Below are positions 50,130 to 62,368 of a DNA stretch of 64,000 bases, piece by piece. The position numbers and the translations under genes are program-made. Numbering within the stretch: the first letter of the stretch is position 1; the number at the start of each line of letters is the position of its first letter. The notes below the pieces were generated by a model. It was not told the origin of the DNA, searched no databases, and worked only from the letters and a program-made list of their open reading frames with translations. This DNA is from Litoditis marina (lineage: Eukaryota; Nematoda; Chromadorea; Rhabditida; Rhabditidae), in assembly GCA_964036275.1 (NCBI GenBank), contig OZ038438.1, positions 11,851,321 through 11,915,320 on the forward strand, written 5' to 3'.

Positions 50130-53100
50130 TTAAAGTTTGGCCTTCAACTTTTTGTCCAGGACTCCCTGTAGCTTCTGCAGAAGCATAACGTTGCCTTTCA
50201 CCTTCAGCTTTCCACTCATGAATGCCTGAAAATATAGAATGGTTCCCAATGATAGTTGCACAAATCTAGAGATGGAATTCGAAATGTTTTTTTTCACTCA
50301 TGTTTGTAGTAATTTGGCGTTGCAACTCCAAATGAGAATTATCAGTACGTCACGGAAGTACCATTGAACATTTATAGTTGTCCTGTGAAGTGCTTTTCGT
50401 GAGTTGTATCGAGTTGGTACAATCCGTTAAACCTGAAAACAAACGTTGACAACCAACCTTCTGTGGGTTGATTTTTCCACTTCCGATCAGCACAAAGTCT
50501 TCATCGGAAACAGTGACAGTAGTGTTTGCCTTCTCTCCAGATTTGACGTCGCCGTAATAGACAGAAGGAGCGGCACTCTTGAAGTCAAGGGCTGAAACAG
50601 TAGTGATTAGCCAATGTGTTGCAGTATCGTATGATGAATTTCTGTCGAGAACCACTCACTGAATCTAGCGATTTCCTTCTTTCCATCGGTGATGACGTAC
50701 AAGATAATTGCTTTCACATTCTTCACTGCGGTCGGATCAGCCTGTAGATGTGTGGATTGTAATTGAGTACGTTGTTATTTACTCATTTTAGTTACTGATT
50801 ATAAACTTGAATACTTAATTCAAACGACTGAGTTGACTTACACTGATTACAAACTTGAATAACGTTCAATGAAACAAGTGAAACATACTTCACATTGTAT
50901 CAACATCAGATAAATAATAAACTTGATAGTAATTCATATAGCTTTCACCTGTACACCATCGTTCATTTCTTTGAAGAGAGCCGCACATTTGATATCAGAA
51001 GGAGCTGAGCTGTCGGAACCGGTACCACTTTGCTGGAACAGAAATAAATTCCACTCGGGCCATTGTGAACGTTTGTTCACAAAAAAGTCATGAACGCTAT
51101 CAATCTAACAATATGTAAACAGACGACTCGCTGTGAATGATGAAGAGAATTCCCCAGGTGTTGCGCATATTAACGGTGACCATATCCGAGTCGTAGTCCG
51201 ATCTACAAACGCGTCAGGTTTTTATTTGCGAATTCTGCCTGATCAGACTACAAACTTTTCAGAACAGAGATACATGCAGTTTCAAGGTGAACAGTGAATG
51301 TGCCCCTCGGGGAAAGGCCATTGAATTCTGGGTCATAATTTGAACCTATGAAAAATTCAACAATAACACGAACGGTTTCGTTGGCCTTGCTGTCCTCCAG
51401 AGCACTCATCAGTTCGGCCATTCCCTCTTTCATGTTGTCTAGATGCTTTGCACCGGCCATCGACGTAATGCTTCCCCAACTGTCACGCACTAAAATGATT
51501 TGAAATTGTCAATGAAAAGACCATTCATAAAATATTTAGGAAAGGTTAGCATGTCTTGCATTCGTTCTTTTTCAAGTCGATCGAGTCTATGAAAGTCTCC
51601 GCCTTGAACCCCCGAACCTTAGCGCTGTAAAAAAAACATAGTTCTCCATCCATTCTTTGATTTTTAACGTTACAAAAATATCTTGCCCATCTAAAGCCGT
51701 ATTCTTACCAATCTTGGGCGGTAAAGTAAGCATCCTACCAATGTTCGTGTGATTTCTGTTTTATCTATATGAAATGGGACTAAAAGGAGAGGAGAAAACT
51801 CACATTGTTCGGCCGTAGCATTAGGAATAACCTTTCCGTTGGAGCGATAATATTGCACTGAAATGAAACGGAATTGTACTGGAACAAATAGGAAAATTCG
51901 ATTCTACCGAAAAATTAATCAAGATTCGTCATGAAAGAACAATGAACTTGAAAAAGAAGACACGAGAAGAACTAAACCTGATTCATAAATATGTGATATG
52001 TGTACTTGTTTTACTTGTGATATCGGAACAACACATGCTTAACAATTAATGATACGAGTGCTCGTGCTTCTCAATTGAACTGAAGCGTTCGAACTCACAT
52101 GTTCCGTACCAGCCTGCTCCGGCTTCGAATACCTTTCCAGAGTCGGTGAATGAATCATGTACCATGTAGACGGCTAACGGAGTCACATACTCGGGCTTCA
52201 GAGCATTCACCAAATCCTGGAAGTTTTGGAAATCGCAGTTTTGAGGTATTGAACAGTATGAACAATTAACTTATTTCACATGTGTTTTGTTGTACTCAGA
52301 ACGGAACAAAATATAGGTCTTTCTTGTAATTCGTTTAATTTCGTGAGATTGTACACAAGCATACAGTAACGGATGATGTGAGCAAAATAGATAATCATGC
52401 AAGTGGAAATCTCACAAATGTTTTCGTGCTCAACAAGTATGCAGTTTTCGAGTACAACTCTGAGATGATACCTCTGGCATAACGGTCATTGTCAGGCGAG
52501 AACCAGCTGTGGGTATCAGTGCGTTGGCAACAATGTTGTACTTTGCTCCTTCTTGTGCGAGCGAGTTGCTGAATCCCACCAACGCAGATTTGGCTACAAC
52601 ATTTCTTCATCAGTGTGTCCGACAATATTGTTTTATAAGAAAAGATTGATGACAAAAGACACTGACGCGAAGTGATACTCACTTTGCAGGCTTTAATTAG
52701 GCTTATTTGCAGATTCATCAGCTTTTGTGTTTCAAGACGCACCCGCTAGTTGGAGAAGCGCAGGAGTGCTAACAATTCAACCAGATCACGATGTTCGACA
52801 AAGAGACTCCACAAAATGTGTGAAACTGACCGGCAGCGTAGTTGGTCTGTCCGAAGTTCCCGTATATACCAGCATTGGAAGAGGTGACGATAATTCTTCC
52901 GTAGTTTTGTTTTCTCATGTACGGCCAGGCTGCTTTGGTAACCGAATATGCACCCTTCACGTGAACTTTGAAAATGAGATCTGAAAACAATCTCGTGATC
53001 ACAAAAGGAAACAGCATTTTGCACCAAATTAGTTCTAAAAAGCCTCACCCCAGTCCAAGTCGGTCATTTTCACCAGAGAGACGTCTCTCAGAATTCCAGC

Positions 53101-54584
53101 GTTGTTGATTACAATATCTGAAACACTGGTGTATATCGTCGACAAATGTGGGTTAGATATGAGCTGTAATGCTTGTCAAACTGAAATTGATGTCTAATGG
53201 TTGAAATAATATTAGTGAGGTTGAAAACTGCTATTTTTTCACTATATTGCAAGTCTATATTGTTACGTTCTAACACCACATAGATTTCCAAAAGCCGAGA
53301 ATCAGCAGAAAGTAAGTGCTAACAGTTCGAACTTACCTACACGTCCGAAAGTATCGATTGCAGTTTTCACAATCTTCTCTCCAAACTCAACCGAATCATA
53401 GTTGGCAACAGCCTGGCCACCAGCTGACTTGATTTCGGCCACCACCTGAAAAATACTCCTTACATTGGTAGATTTAAATTTGAGTACGAAATCGGGGATA
53501 TCTTTGAACCGTAACGGGTATTCAAAGCCTCGTCACACACTAGACATCGTGCTTACTTTTATTGAATGTATTACCTGAATTAGAATCATTCAACATGAAA
53601 AGAAAAATAAATACGGAAAACTCTATTATGCAGGCAGAAATGTGATCTTCCTGGCCACTATTCTCAAATACGTTTGATAAGCGTCTTCTCTTTTTTCGTA
53701 AAATCACCTTATCAGCCATGGAAGTCGACGCAGATGTACCATGAGCATCACCACCCAAGTCGTTAACTGAAATCAATATACAATACGTTTTATTATATTG
53801 TGATCCGATTCTCGTTTTGCAGATGGTGTAATGAGATTAATTTCCTAAAAAGGTTCAGAAGTTGGTGTACAAATGATGTACCTATGTCATCAATGAGTAC
53901 GTATGTTATAAAATAGCCGCAATGACACTGCCTGTCAAAAACATTGAACTGATGTGTGTCACCCGCACAAATTGTAAGTGTTAGTATACGAAAGGTCCGA
54001 AGGTTATCAATTTGAACACTCTACTGCATATCAACTCTTCGAACACTGAACGAAGCCTAGTGATAAAAAATCACACTTGGACAATTGTATTCTAATGTGA
54101 TCCAACAACAAAATTCAGAAATTGTGAGCTTGTTCGACTTTGAGTGTGCTTCGTTGTGTGAAAAGTACATCAACAAAGACGAGTACAGAGCGGTACATAC
54201 AAAAGAGGAACAGAGATGAGGGATAATGAAATTTGTTCCAATGCTGTTTCAATCATAGTATTTGCATTCGAATGGTATATGGACGAATGATTATGAAGCC
54301 GAAGGTAAACTCAGCAGCTAAGGGGATGTGACCAACTTTGAGTTGCTGATCTGTTATACGCAGCAGAAATCTCGAGATATGTTTTTATCGCGTAAGTTGA
54401 TTCAAACTACAAACACAACAAGACAAAATAGAAATAAAATTGTTAAATTTCCTTGAAGGACCTCCACGAGATACCCACCGACGATTTTGCAGCCTCTCTT
54501 GGCCAGTTCAATGGCGTAGGTACGACCAAGTCCGCCACCAGCACCGGTCACAATGGCAACCTTGTTGTCGAAACGAAGAGACAT
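50130..54584 (-). CDS. HSD17B4: Peroxisomal (3R)-hydroxyacyl-CoA dehydrogenase fused to SCP2 domain
   Basis: Oxidises (3R)-hydroxyacyl-CoA to 3-ketoacyl-CoA in peroxisomal beta-oxidation; SCP2 binds lipids. 432 residues in 13 exons: 54584-54479, 53766-53708, 53445-53337, 53117-53049, 52980-52831, 52593-52472, 52216-52099, 51857-51804, 51489-51374, 51032-50949, 50741-50660, 50591-50458, 50225-50130. The SDR part (1-245) has TGAGGGLG (13-20), VNDLGGD, NNAG (96-99), Ser149 and Y162-A-A-A-K166, so the catalytic set is complete. A linker follows, then SCP2 (about 320-432) with [19 protein letters not shown]. The protein ends AKL, a PTS1 peroxisomal import signal. Vertebrate HSD17B4 carries a MaoC-type enoyl-CoA hydratase between these domains; it is absent here, as in nematode DHS-28, which has a similar length. 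ATG is one base after an acceptor (CTTTTAG). Confidence 0.95.
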
Positions 54585-55651
54585 CCTAAAAGTGAAGATT
54601 CATGAGATAAGTTTGTAATGAAGACATACACAATAAAGTATACGCACGTCATTCACTAATCGCTAAAAAAAATTGGGAAACCAAGAACAATCCAGTTTCA
54701 AATTAAACAGTTGCAGACTATGTATTGTAATTTAAGTTTATTAATGGTCTTTAAGTACTTTTGACGTTAAAATCATCAACATTTTGGTGAATATGATCTG
54801 ATGGGAGAAAAACACATCAGAAAGAGCAAAGCACAGTGCTAACCTTCTTCACATTTTCAAGACTATGGCATCCACCATGCACACCAGTTCCAGAAAATAT
54901 TTGGGTAAATAGACAAGTGACATATTTCAACAGAGTTTACATAACATTTGCCTATTCGGCAAAGTAGGGAGCAATGAAGAGAACACAAACGAAAATGATC
55001 TAACACTTAGCATGAAATAGGTTCGTTCGAAGTTGATCAAGTTATTGGATATGTGAGCTTACAGAACATGGTTATAGAACGTAAATGGGGGTTCATATCG
55101 AACACACAACTAATTTGGCACTGCTGGGTTGACAACTTATGTTTATCAAATCATTGTGGCGCACCATCACAGAGCCGTGTGTTTGATAAGAATACGTCTA
55201 AACTAAAGTACACTGTACAACACTATTCTACACTGCAAGTAAATTGCACCATTCTGTATTATGTTTAATAAAAATGTGTGAGTTCCAGAGAAAACTATTG
55301 CGGTCGCCAATAGGAGAACATGTCATGTAATTGAGTTCGTGCGGTCTTTCAAGGTCGTACAAACTACACTGTAGTTTGAACATATCAGCCCTTATCATTC
55401 TTCTGTGATTTTTTTGGAAGAGGTGACATGGAAAGTAGGAATATATAACTTTCAGCTCTATATATCCTAGTCAACTTGAATCGCAGAAAGGTAAAAGAGA
55501 GAATCCCAAACGAAATGAGCGGTGGGAGGTGGAGGTATCATCACTAGCAATCACCTATGGTTTCTTTCTCATGCTCACCTCAAATCAGACAAGAGACGTG
55601 TAAAGTATAATTTATTCAGCCGTTTTTCCTATTGGAAACCCTGATAGAGTA

Positions 55652-55660
55652 TATAAAAGG
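55652..55660 (+). promoter_or_regulatory. TATA-box-like element with upstream CCAAT-like ATTGG
   Basis: TATAAAAGG with ATTGG about 20 bases upstream. About 35 bases downstream is ATG 55695, followed by nine open codons and a GTGAGG donor at 55722. This could be the promoter and first exon of a plus-strand gene; see the candidate at 56390-56876. Confidence 0.35.
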
Positions 55661-56389
55661 CAAAGAGACGGCCAAACAAACGGGTTTCCATCAAATGTCC
55701 AGATACCCATTGATAGTCATGGTGAGGTTATTATCAGTTGTGTATCAATTTCGGTATAATTACAAGTTCTTATAATAAATTCAACCTCTTCTATTGATCG
55801 GAACGGAACATTTCGAAACCATACTATACGGTTTTGACTACCGTATTGGACACATTTTATTTAAAATTTCGAAAACACATTGTCATATTGTTTACTTTTT
55901 CATTTAGTTGTGATGACCAAATGATGTTTGGCGGTTTCCGACACTTATTTTCGCGTTCATCTGTTTGTATTCTACTGTCGATATTCTTTATTTTCCTCTT
56001 GTATATCACATGCTTGCATGTGAATTGATCAATCAAAAATATGCTCAGATTACTCCATCTACGTTTGGACATAGTTTTTCTTTGAAGAGCCATACTGAGA
56101 AAAATGGGAAGTTCGGCTGAGTCATCCAAATGATAGTCATTATTAATTAGTTCAATCAGCTAAATCAGTTGAACAAGTCTGGAATTTGAATTGAGTAACC
56201 GGAGCGGGAACATGTCTACACAATTTCTGCGTCTCTCCCCAAGTAATACTCTGGCGGATGTGTCAGCAATAAATCATTACATTTAGAAAACAATATTTAT
56301 TTAGCATATTGATATGCGGCTACTGATGAGCTATCAATAATAGCAAATATTGCCAAGTCGTCTACTTTCCTCGTCCGTTTCTCGACAGT

Positions 56390-56876
56390 ATGGATGTTAA
56401 TGATAGGAATGTTCTATCACTGCCCCTGCAAGATTCAGGTGCTTCTGCGTTGTACGCAGTGTATGTGTAAGTAAGCAGTTAGCACTCTCTCAAAGTCGTT
56501 ATTGAGACCTATATCCATCTTCTCGGTAATTCAGACCAATGGAACACAATGGGTTGAGAACTTCTGGATGTGAAACTTTTGGATGTGAATCTGATAACTT
56601 TCCAACTTATTTTGAAGTTTTTTTGTCTTGTCTGTTGAAAACTTATACAACATGAGTTTGTATTTGGGTCTAAGAAAACTTTTTCAAGTGCTGTTTATTG
56701 AACTGTTTCTTCATTTTCGATGACACTTCTTGAAGAACACGTGTGGAATATTGTTTATTGTTTTATTGTTGGTTATGTTCACCGACAGAGAAAGCAAGGC
56801 GCGGGCCGAAATACGATTTGTTTCACTGGGGAAAAGAAACGGGTACAAGCACGGGGATTTGAAAGCACTAGCGTAG
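56390..56876 (+). CDS. Candidate two-exon micro-gene, 54 residues
   Basis: Acceptor TTTCTCGACAG ends one base before ATG 56390, the same short-leader arrangement as the confirmed genes. Exon 56390-56466 (25 codons, ends phase 2 at a perfect GTAAGT donor) joins exon 56789-56876 to encode 54 residues: LSLPLQDSGASALYAVYV, then ESKARAEIRFVSLGKRNGYK, ending HGDLKALA and TAG. I do not recognise the family. In a competing reading, ATG 55695 (nine codons) joins the same second exon in another frame and continues into 57057-57154, giving 70 residues, also phase-consistent. The second exon is more GC-rich than its flanks. Either reading may be chance. Confidence 0.3.
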
Positions 56877-57321
56877 GTGAGTACGCTGTGTAAATCATAA
56901 TAGATTACAGTACAAAACACATCATGAACTTGAAGCAAGGGCGTTAAACGCAACAACTTTGAAAACAATCTACCAAGGTCGAAAAAGGAATTTAGTTGAA
57001 CTGTGAAAATTGTATGAGCATATAAGATGATAGTAGTTGTTTTGAAATATGTCCAGCCGACCTGCACACTATGACAGTTCCTCCGGTACACAGCCACAAA
57101 TCAGTCTGTCAGACCAATTTCCTACGCCATGCACATGAGGTTCTGTCATTGTAGAACGGAGGATCAGTCTGTCCCTTCTTCACGCAAGGCTGTTAGGTAA
57201 TTCTCTATGAGTGAGACTACTATCATCTCAGTTTTCGCATTTGTGAAAAACATTTGTACGGATTGAGTTGTCGGAAAACAAATAGAGAGCAATAAGTTTG
57301 AACAGAAATTGCAGAAGGCTT

Positions 57322-57505
57322 CCTGAGTAAAAAGAAATAGAATCCTGAGAAATGGAGAGGTAGCTGAGTTATGAACAGAATCGATGACTTGGGTCAAATG
57401 ACCTCCCTGACAGTAAGACATATCCTGAGTATAATCCTGAGTATTAACACCTGAGAACAACCGAAAAACAAGCGAAAAACAATCCTGAGTTTGCAAGCCT
57501 GAGAA
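57322..57505. repeat. Irregular CCTGAG repeat patch
   Basis: Seven CCTGAG words (often TCCTGAGTA or TCCTGAGAA) occur within about 185 bases at uneven spacing of 12-80. It looks like a degenerate minisatellite. Confidence 0.5.
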
Positions 57506-58054
57506 AAATAAAAATGAAGTAAGCGAAACAGAAGAAAACAGAAGCAATGAAAACGAATAAGTAAGCAGTTAAAACCGGGAAAGGTTTCACTCATTACCAA
57601 AATGAATGCTGACCTATTCCATACACTATTTAAAATACATCACCGAAAACAATTCACGGGAGTAAATCACAAAAATGAACACGGGCTAAGAAGAGCTAAG
57701 AAGAGACTGAAAATGACACAAAATACCGGGACATGGCAGGCGTCTGGCTGTCCCAAAATCTAATGTACATTGCGAGACTATGGGGAAATGGGTTGAATAC
57801 CATTTCGCAGATCCTTTTGATACACTTCACGATTTACCGGCTGAGCTAGACTCATCAAAGCCTCCCATGCGGGTGAATCTGGTCCGAGACCCTTGAAATG
57901 AAAACGTCACGATTCGTTCGAACTTATGATGTGACATTGAGTCGTTATTAGCCAACATATGTTCTGGGATTCTGGGAACTAGTGAGTAGGTAGCTCGAAA
58001 GCGTTTCTCAAGAGGTAGTTGTTTCTAGAGACAACGGAGATCTCACTGAATATA

Positions 58055-61000
58055 TCATTTCTTTGTCGCACTGAATTCATTTTTTCCTTTTATATGTTCG
58101 TTCAAACTTGCCTGAGCAAGCGAGGTGGCGGTCAGGGCTTGTAGTCCTGATAGAGGCAGGTTGTTCGTGTTCACGTTGCTTGCCGGTCGCGAGAGACTTT
58201 GTAGTGTTTCAGCGGCACTTCTTTCCTGCACTTGCCCATCCGACTTCTGCTCGCCCAATTGGGGAATGTTGAGACTGAGAAGAGTGGACGCCACGCTACA
58301 TTCCGGCTTCACGTCGAAGAATGGGTCCGATGTCAGAGACACACCGTCGTCACTCTTGTTTTTCGACTTCTTCGCGTGACGCACCCGACGACATCTGAAA
58401 AAAGTTGTCTTTCAGTCAGTCCATAAATTAAATAAAATGTAGGACGTTAACCGTTAACGACAAGTGTATTCTAGGAAATTGTGATTTTTTCCCCTTAAAA
58501 TCGTTTGTTGTATTCGACCAAATCTGAGTTCCAGTTTGATCTGCGAACACAGCGAAGCGAATGTTCTGAAGTGAATCGAGAATGAATCAAGAAAACTGAA
58601 AAAAAAAAAGAAAACACAAAAGATAGCAACGAAATGAATGTGTTGTTGGCGATATTCTAAAATAGTCAATGTCATAGGGAGGAAACACATATCATATTGA
58701 AAATAGTATACCTAGCGGCCAGTTTCTTAGTAGCATCGCGGAATGCATCCCAGAAATCTTCTTCCCGGCTGAACTTCTCACCCATCACCTTGCGACATAC
58801 ATCTGTAACCAGAAATCATTAATCATGAAATTACGTACGAGTTCACAAATTTTTCAGCTTTTAAATTTTAGCATACTACGCTGAAGACCCGTTGTATATT
58901 AAACATATGTGACAAGAACACAAGAGACCATTTTGCAATAATCTCAAGAAGTTTCTGCAAAAACTTATCGGTTTCGTATGCTCTACATCCGGAGAATATC
59001 GAAATTTTTTTCGCCAATTCTTTCTTTGAGACAGTTGAACGGAAACTTTGGAGCATAACATATTACTCACGTTGAATATAAATGATTCCCTCAATCGGAA
59101 GGTTGGAGTAGTTGGAATGGTTGAGCCCAGCCACGGTTGTCTGTGACATGAGCTTGGCGCCAAACACTCTCTTCTCTGCCAACTTCTTACACAGATGGAC
59201 CATGGAATCCTTTATGTGAGTATCCTCGAATTTTTTGTTTTGCACGATTTGTTGAATTATCTGTTGCTCCGACACGGCGCGGAACGCTGAAGAGTTGATG
59301 ATTGGAAATTTCGCACTGGTCCACCTTTGTTGTTGAAAACATATGATTTGAGACACGAAAACTTTTCGAAATCATTTTAACCCAAAAACACAGGACGAAA
59401 CTCTCACTATAATTGTTGTTGAACTATTTTTCGACAGTAATCTGCTTTCATTATTTGCTTCAATTCAGACAATTTGGTCAGAAGATGGGACGAGATAACA
59501 TGGGCTTATAAGTTGCTGATCAGCCCCAGAAGCTAGGAAAAGTGTTCCCATGCAATTGAAGGTTAAGTCAATTATAGATAGATCAAAAACTACACTCATA
59601 TTAAGTTTGAATGTAATACTTTCAAGGGTAGAAAACACGTAATTAGATAATCATTGGCGCTTTGGCTAAAAGTCGAAAAAGGGACTACGTGTTTTCTACC
59701 CTTGAAAAGACAGTACGCATTTTTTCATATGATTTCTGCAAGTTCGGAGAGGAGTTGAATCGTTTCTCCAATGGCAATTATGTATCCTTCACCAATAAGA
59801 GCCAACTGAACACGTCACAGTTACTGTTCTAGCGAGAGAATGAATTGGCACTGACATGGATCGCAGCGAATCGCATCAGGAACAGGAATTTGAATTTGTG
59901 ATATCCTGGTATCACTCAGATCTTGCTGACGAATGATTTTGACATAGTCGTCGGAAACCTGTTTCTGAAAACAACAGGTTTCAATGAATTTCAGTAGTGT
60001 ACAGAATTTCGGACGGAAAATACATATTTCACGAAAGAGAGACGTAAAGAGAAACTGAGGAAAGTATTACCCTATGTTTCCGTTCCGTAGACGAGTTGTT
60101 CATTGGTAATGTGGTCGAAATCGGAGCTCCAATCTCTGTCTGAAAATGTTTTTTTGAAAATAAATAACATGAATCTCATTCATTTCTCAATGAAAAAAAT
60201 TGTGTAGTCCATGTAGTAGCGGTTATCCACTAAATTCCTCTGCACACCGGTAATTTTCATGAAAAATGAAAATCAGAATTCAAAAGCAGAATAGAATTTG
60301 TACTTCTATCAAATTCATTTGTAATTTGAATAATTTTATTTAAGTTCTACCAAATGACACAGATTTTTGCAGTTTGATCTCGTTCGTTTCGGTCGAAATT
60401 CGTGAATGATGGCGTGTATCGCGATCAAATTTATATTTTGTATTTTGTATTATTGGCATGATAATACTATTCTTCTCACCTTTGTTATTTTGAACGGATA
60501 GCAGGACTGCATGATTTCGTGCTTCGGCAAGTAAAACTGAGGATTCTCTTTCATGTACGAGTTGAACTGATGTCGATCTGGAGAAGTGACCATGGCCTGG
60601 AATACATTAAATATAATAGTTGGTTATGGTAAAAAATGATTACGGTAAAAATGGATGACCTGAGTATTTAACTGCAGAAACCGGTTTGTTCTCGAGTGAG
60701 CAGAGCCCAAAGAAACGATGCATGCAGCTTTTGAGAAAACAAACATTTGATTTAGCTAGCTTTCAATCTACAAATAGTCCGATTTTCAAAGACTTTACCT
60801 AACCAAATGAATTATACATTTAAACATAACCGAATACAACATGTTCAGAATGAATTTGAGTTTGTAGTTTTCTTTATCAACTTGACTAATTTATATTTGC
60901 TAGGAATAGTTGCTTCACGAGTGAGAATCTTATTTAGGAACACATTAGTACCTTATTCGAGATTACATAATTGTGAATTTGATCCGGATCCTCTATTACA

Positions 61001-62368
61001 TAAAACTTGGTCGAAGTGAAGTTAAAGTTTGTCCCAGAAAACAGTCATTGGAATGTTCAAGTGCGTACTGTAGAATCTCATCAGATATGAGGAGTACACC
61101 AAGTGTGTACGAGACTTCGTTAATGTTTTCGGAGTCTCACCTGGGTGGAGGTGGAAGAAGTTGACGACTCGCTTCCGTCCATTCCCACGATGTCGATGTT
61201 TGTGTCTCCTGAAACTAATACCCAATTCGAACCAATCAATAATATATTAATCATAGGTAAATCGATTCACGATTGTCAACTCGAACTTTATTTAGGTAAG
61301 CATGCACATCTCATGACAAAATATTCTACAGACTATTTCTACGAAACTATTAATCAATATTGTTGTAAAAACATTTCACCATCTTCCCCATCTTTGCCAG
61401 ATATTTTCGGAACATCGTTTTCAAGTCCTGCGAATTGTAGTAATTCTGTGATTTTGTTTTGTTTGTAGCAGTTTATTGTGCACTGAATGAAGGAGTAAAT
61501 GGAGAAACTTACTTCCACTGCTGTCTGTTTTATGCTCGTTGCTCTCCACGCTGGATGGGCTGCTCCATTTCGGTTCAGTGACATGTTCTGTTGTGGCCGG
61601 CACCGTATCGGTTTTAGGTGTGGGTAGGGAGGGAGATGGTGCTCTTATGGGAGGAATACTCCACGGCCAGTTCATGAACGGTGATGGAAGCGGGCCTGAA
61701 ACAGCCACAATCGTTTGCTGGAACTTGAGGTGACGAAACACGGAAATGATTTGTGTAATAAATGAACGAAATGGAGTTGAGGCCAATGGCGACAGCCCGA
61801 ATCTGATTTGAAAATTAAGAAGTCGAAAAAAACTAAGCAGAGCTAGTGCCTATAGTTCTATGATTAGATGTTGCTCACGTGTTTAATTGTTTTTCACAGT
61901 TTTACAAAGAGCTTCATAGCAAAGAACTAATCATTCCATCTTTGCTTTTGACCCCGCACCCGTAACAGTTCAAGGTTCCTCCCAACGGATGATAGGTGAC
62001 TTACAAGCTGTAGTCATCGGTCTCAGCGCCACTGGACATTCCGGTTGTGGCGGCATGGGTGCCGGCCGTTTCCGCTGAACCATCGGCGACGGCACGTTCG
62101 GGCCAATATTGGCCAACGCGGGTGACTGACCGCCGCCGTTCTGATTCGGAAACGACTGCTGTTGAATCATCGTGCAGATAATCGTTTGTAAGGCCGACAT
62201 ATGCTGCTTCATTTCTGTCCATTCTCTGGAAATACTTGGAGTATAATACGAGACTGGGTGATACCATCCTGTTTTTAAACAAAATCTTAGCGATTTTCTT
62301 TCGAAACGCTCTTTTTGGTCTCGAGACGGTACCGAAACGGATATTTCCATAGTTGTATTTGATGACAT
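58055..62368 (-). CDS. BEN-domain protein
   Basis: BEN domains bind DNA and occur in chromatin-linked transcription regulators, so a nuclear repressor-type role is inferred. 543 residues in nine exons: 62368-62005, 61695-61513, 61208-61141, 60596-60480, 60139-60071, 59964-59856, 59361-59071, 58802-58712, 58394-58055. The N-terminal part has a short helix (WTEMKQHMSALQTIICTMIQ) and Pro-rich segments. A middle block reads RHQFNSYMKENPQFYLPKHE. The BEN domain spans about 350-435: VHLCKKLAEKRVFGAKLM, TTVAGLN, a VCRKVMGEKF helix and WDAFRDATKKLAARCRR. A basic stretch RRVRHAKKSKNK follows, then a Ser/Leu-rich tail. The acceptor of exon 7 (CGAAAAG at 59362) is weak but is the only one I found that keeps frame. 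The start codon is less sure than in other genes; acceptor-like CAG/TAG triplets lie 1 to 8 bases before it. Confidence 0.8.
58526..58557. repeat. Dispersed short repeat, copy 2
   Basis: GAGTTCCAGTTTGATCTGCG followed by AACACAGCGAA, matching 38513-38546 at about 85 percent by eye. It lies in the intron between the last two BEN-gene exons. Confidence 0.5.
59619..59709. repeat. Hairpin with 22-23-base perfect arms in a BEN-gene intron
   Basis: CTTTCAAGGGTAGAAAACAC (from 59619) is answered by its complement ending at 59709, with a loop of about 44 bases. It lies in the intron 59362-59855. Confidence 0.85.

Larger units (their letters stand above)
54585..58054. other. Spacer between two minus-strand genes, with plus-strand promoter-like signals
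   Basis: Upstream of the dehydrogenase gene and downstream of the BEN gene. It holds a TATA box (55652), a 23-base word shared with 29999-30021, a candidate micro-gene (56390-56876) and a patch with seven CCTGAG words (about 57,322-57,505). Minus-strand open frames at 56711-57097 and 57164-57547 have no family features. Confidence 0.45.

Noticed and set aside
51541..51626. Exon-like stretch in a dehydrogenase intron (reads [19 protein letters not shown] on the minus strand), with a possible GC-AG donor
   Set aside because: Its entry phase does not fit the preceding exon end at 51804. The direct join 51804 to 51489 keeps frame and gives the expected family spacing.
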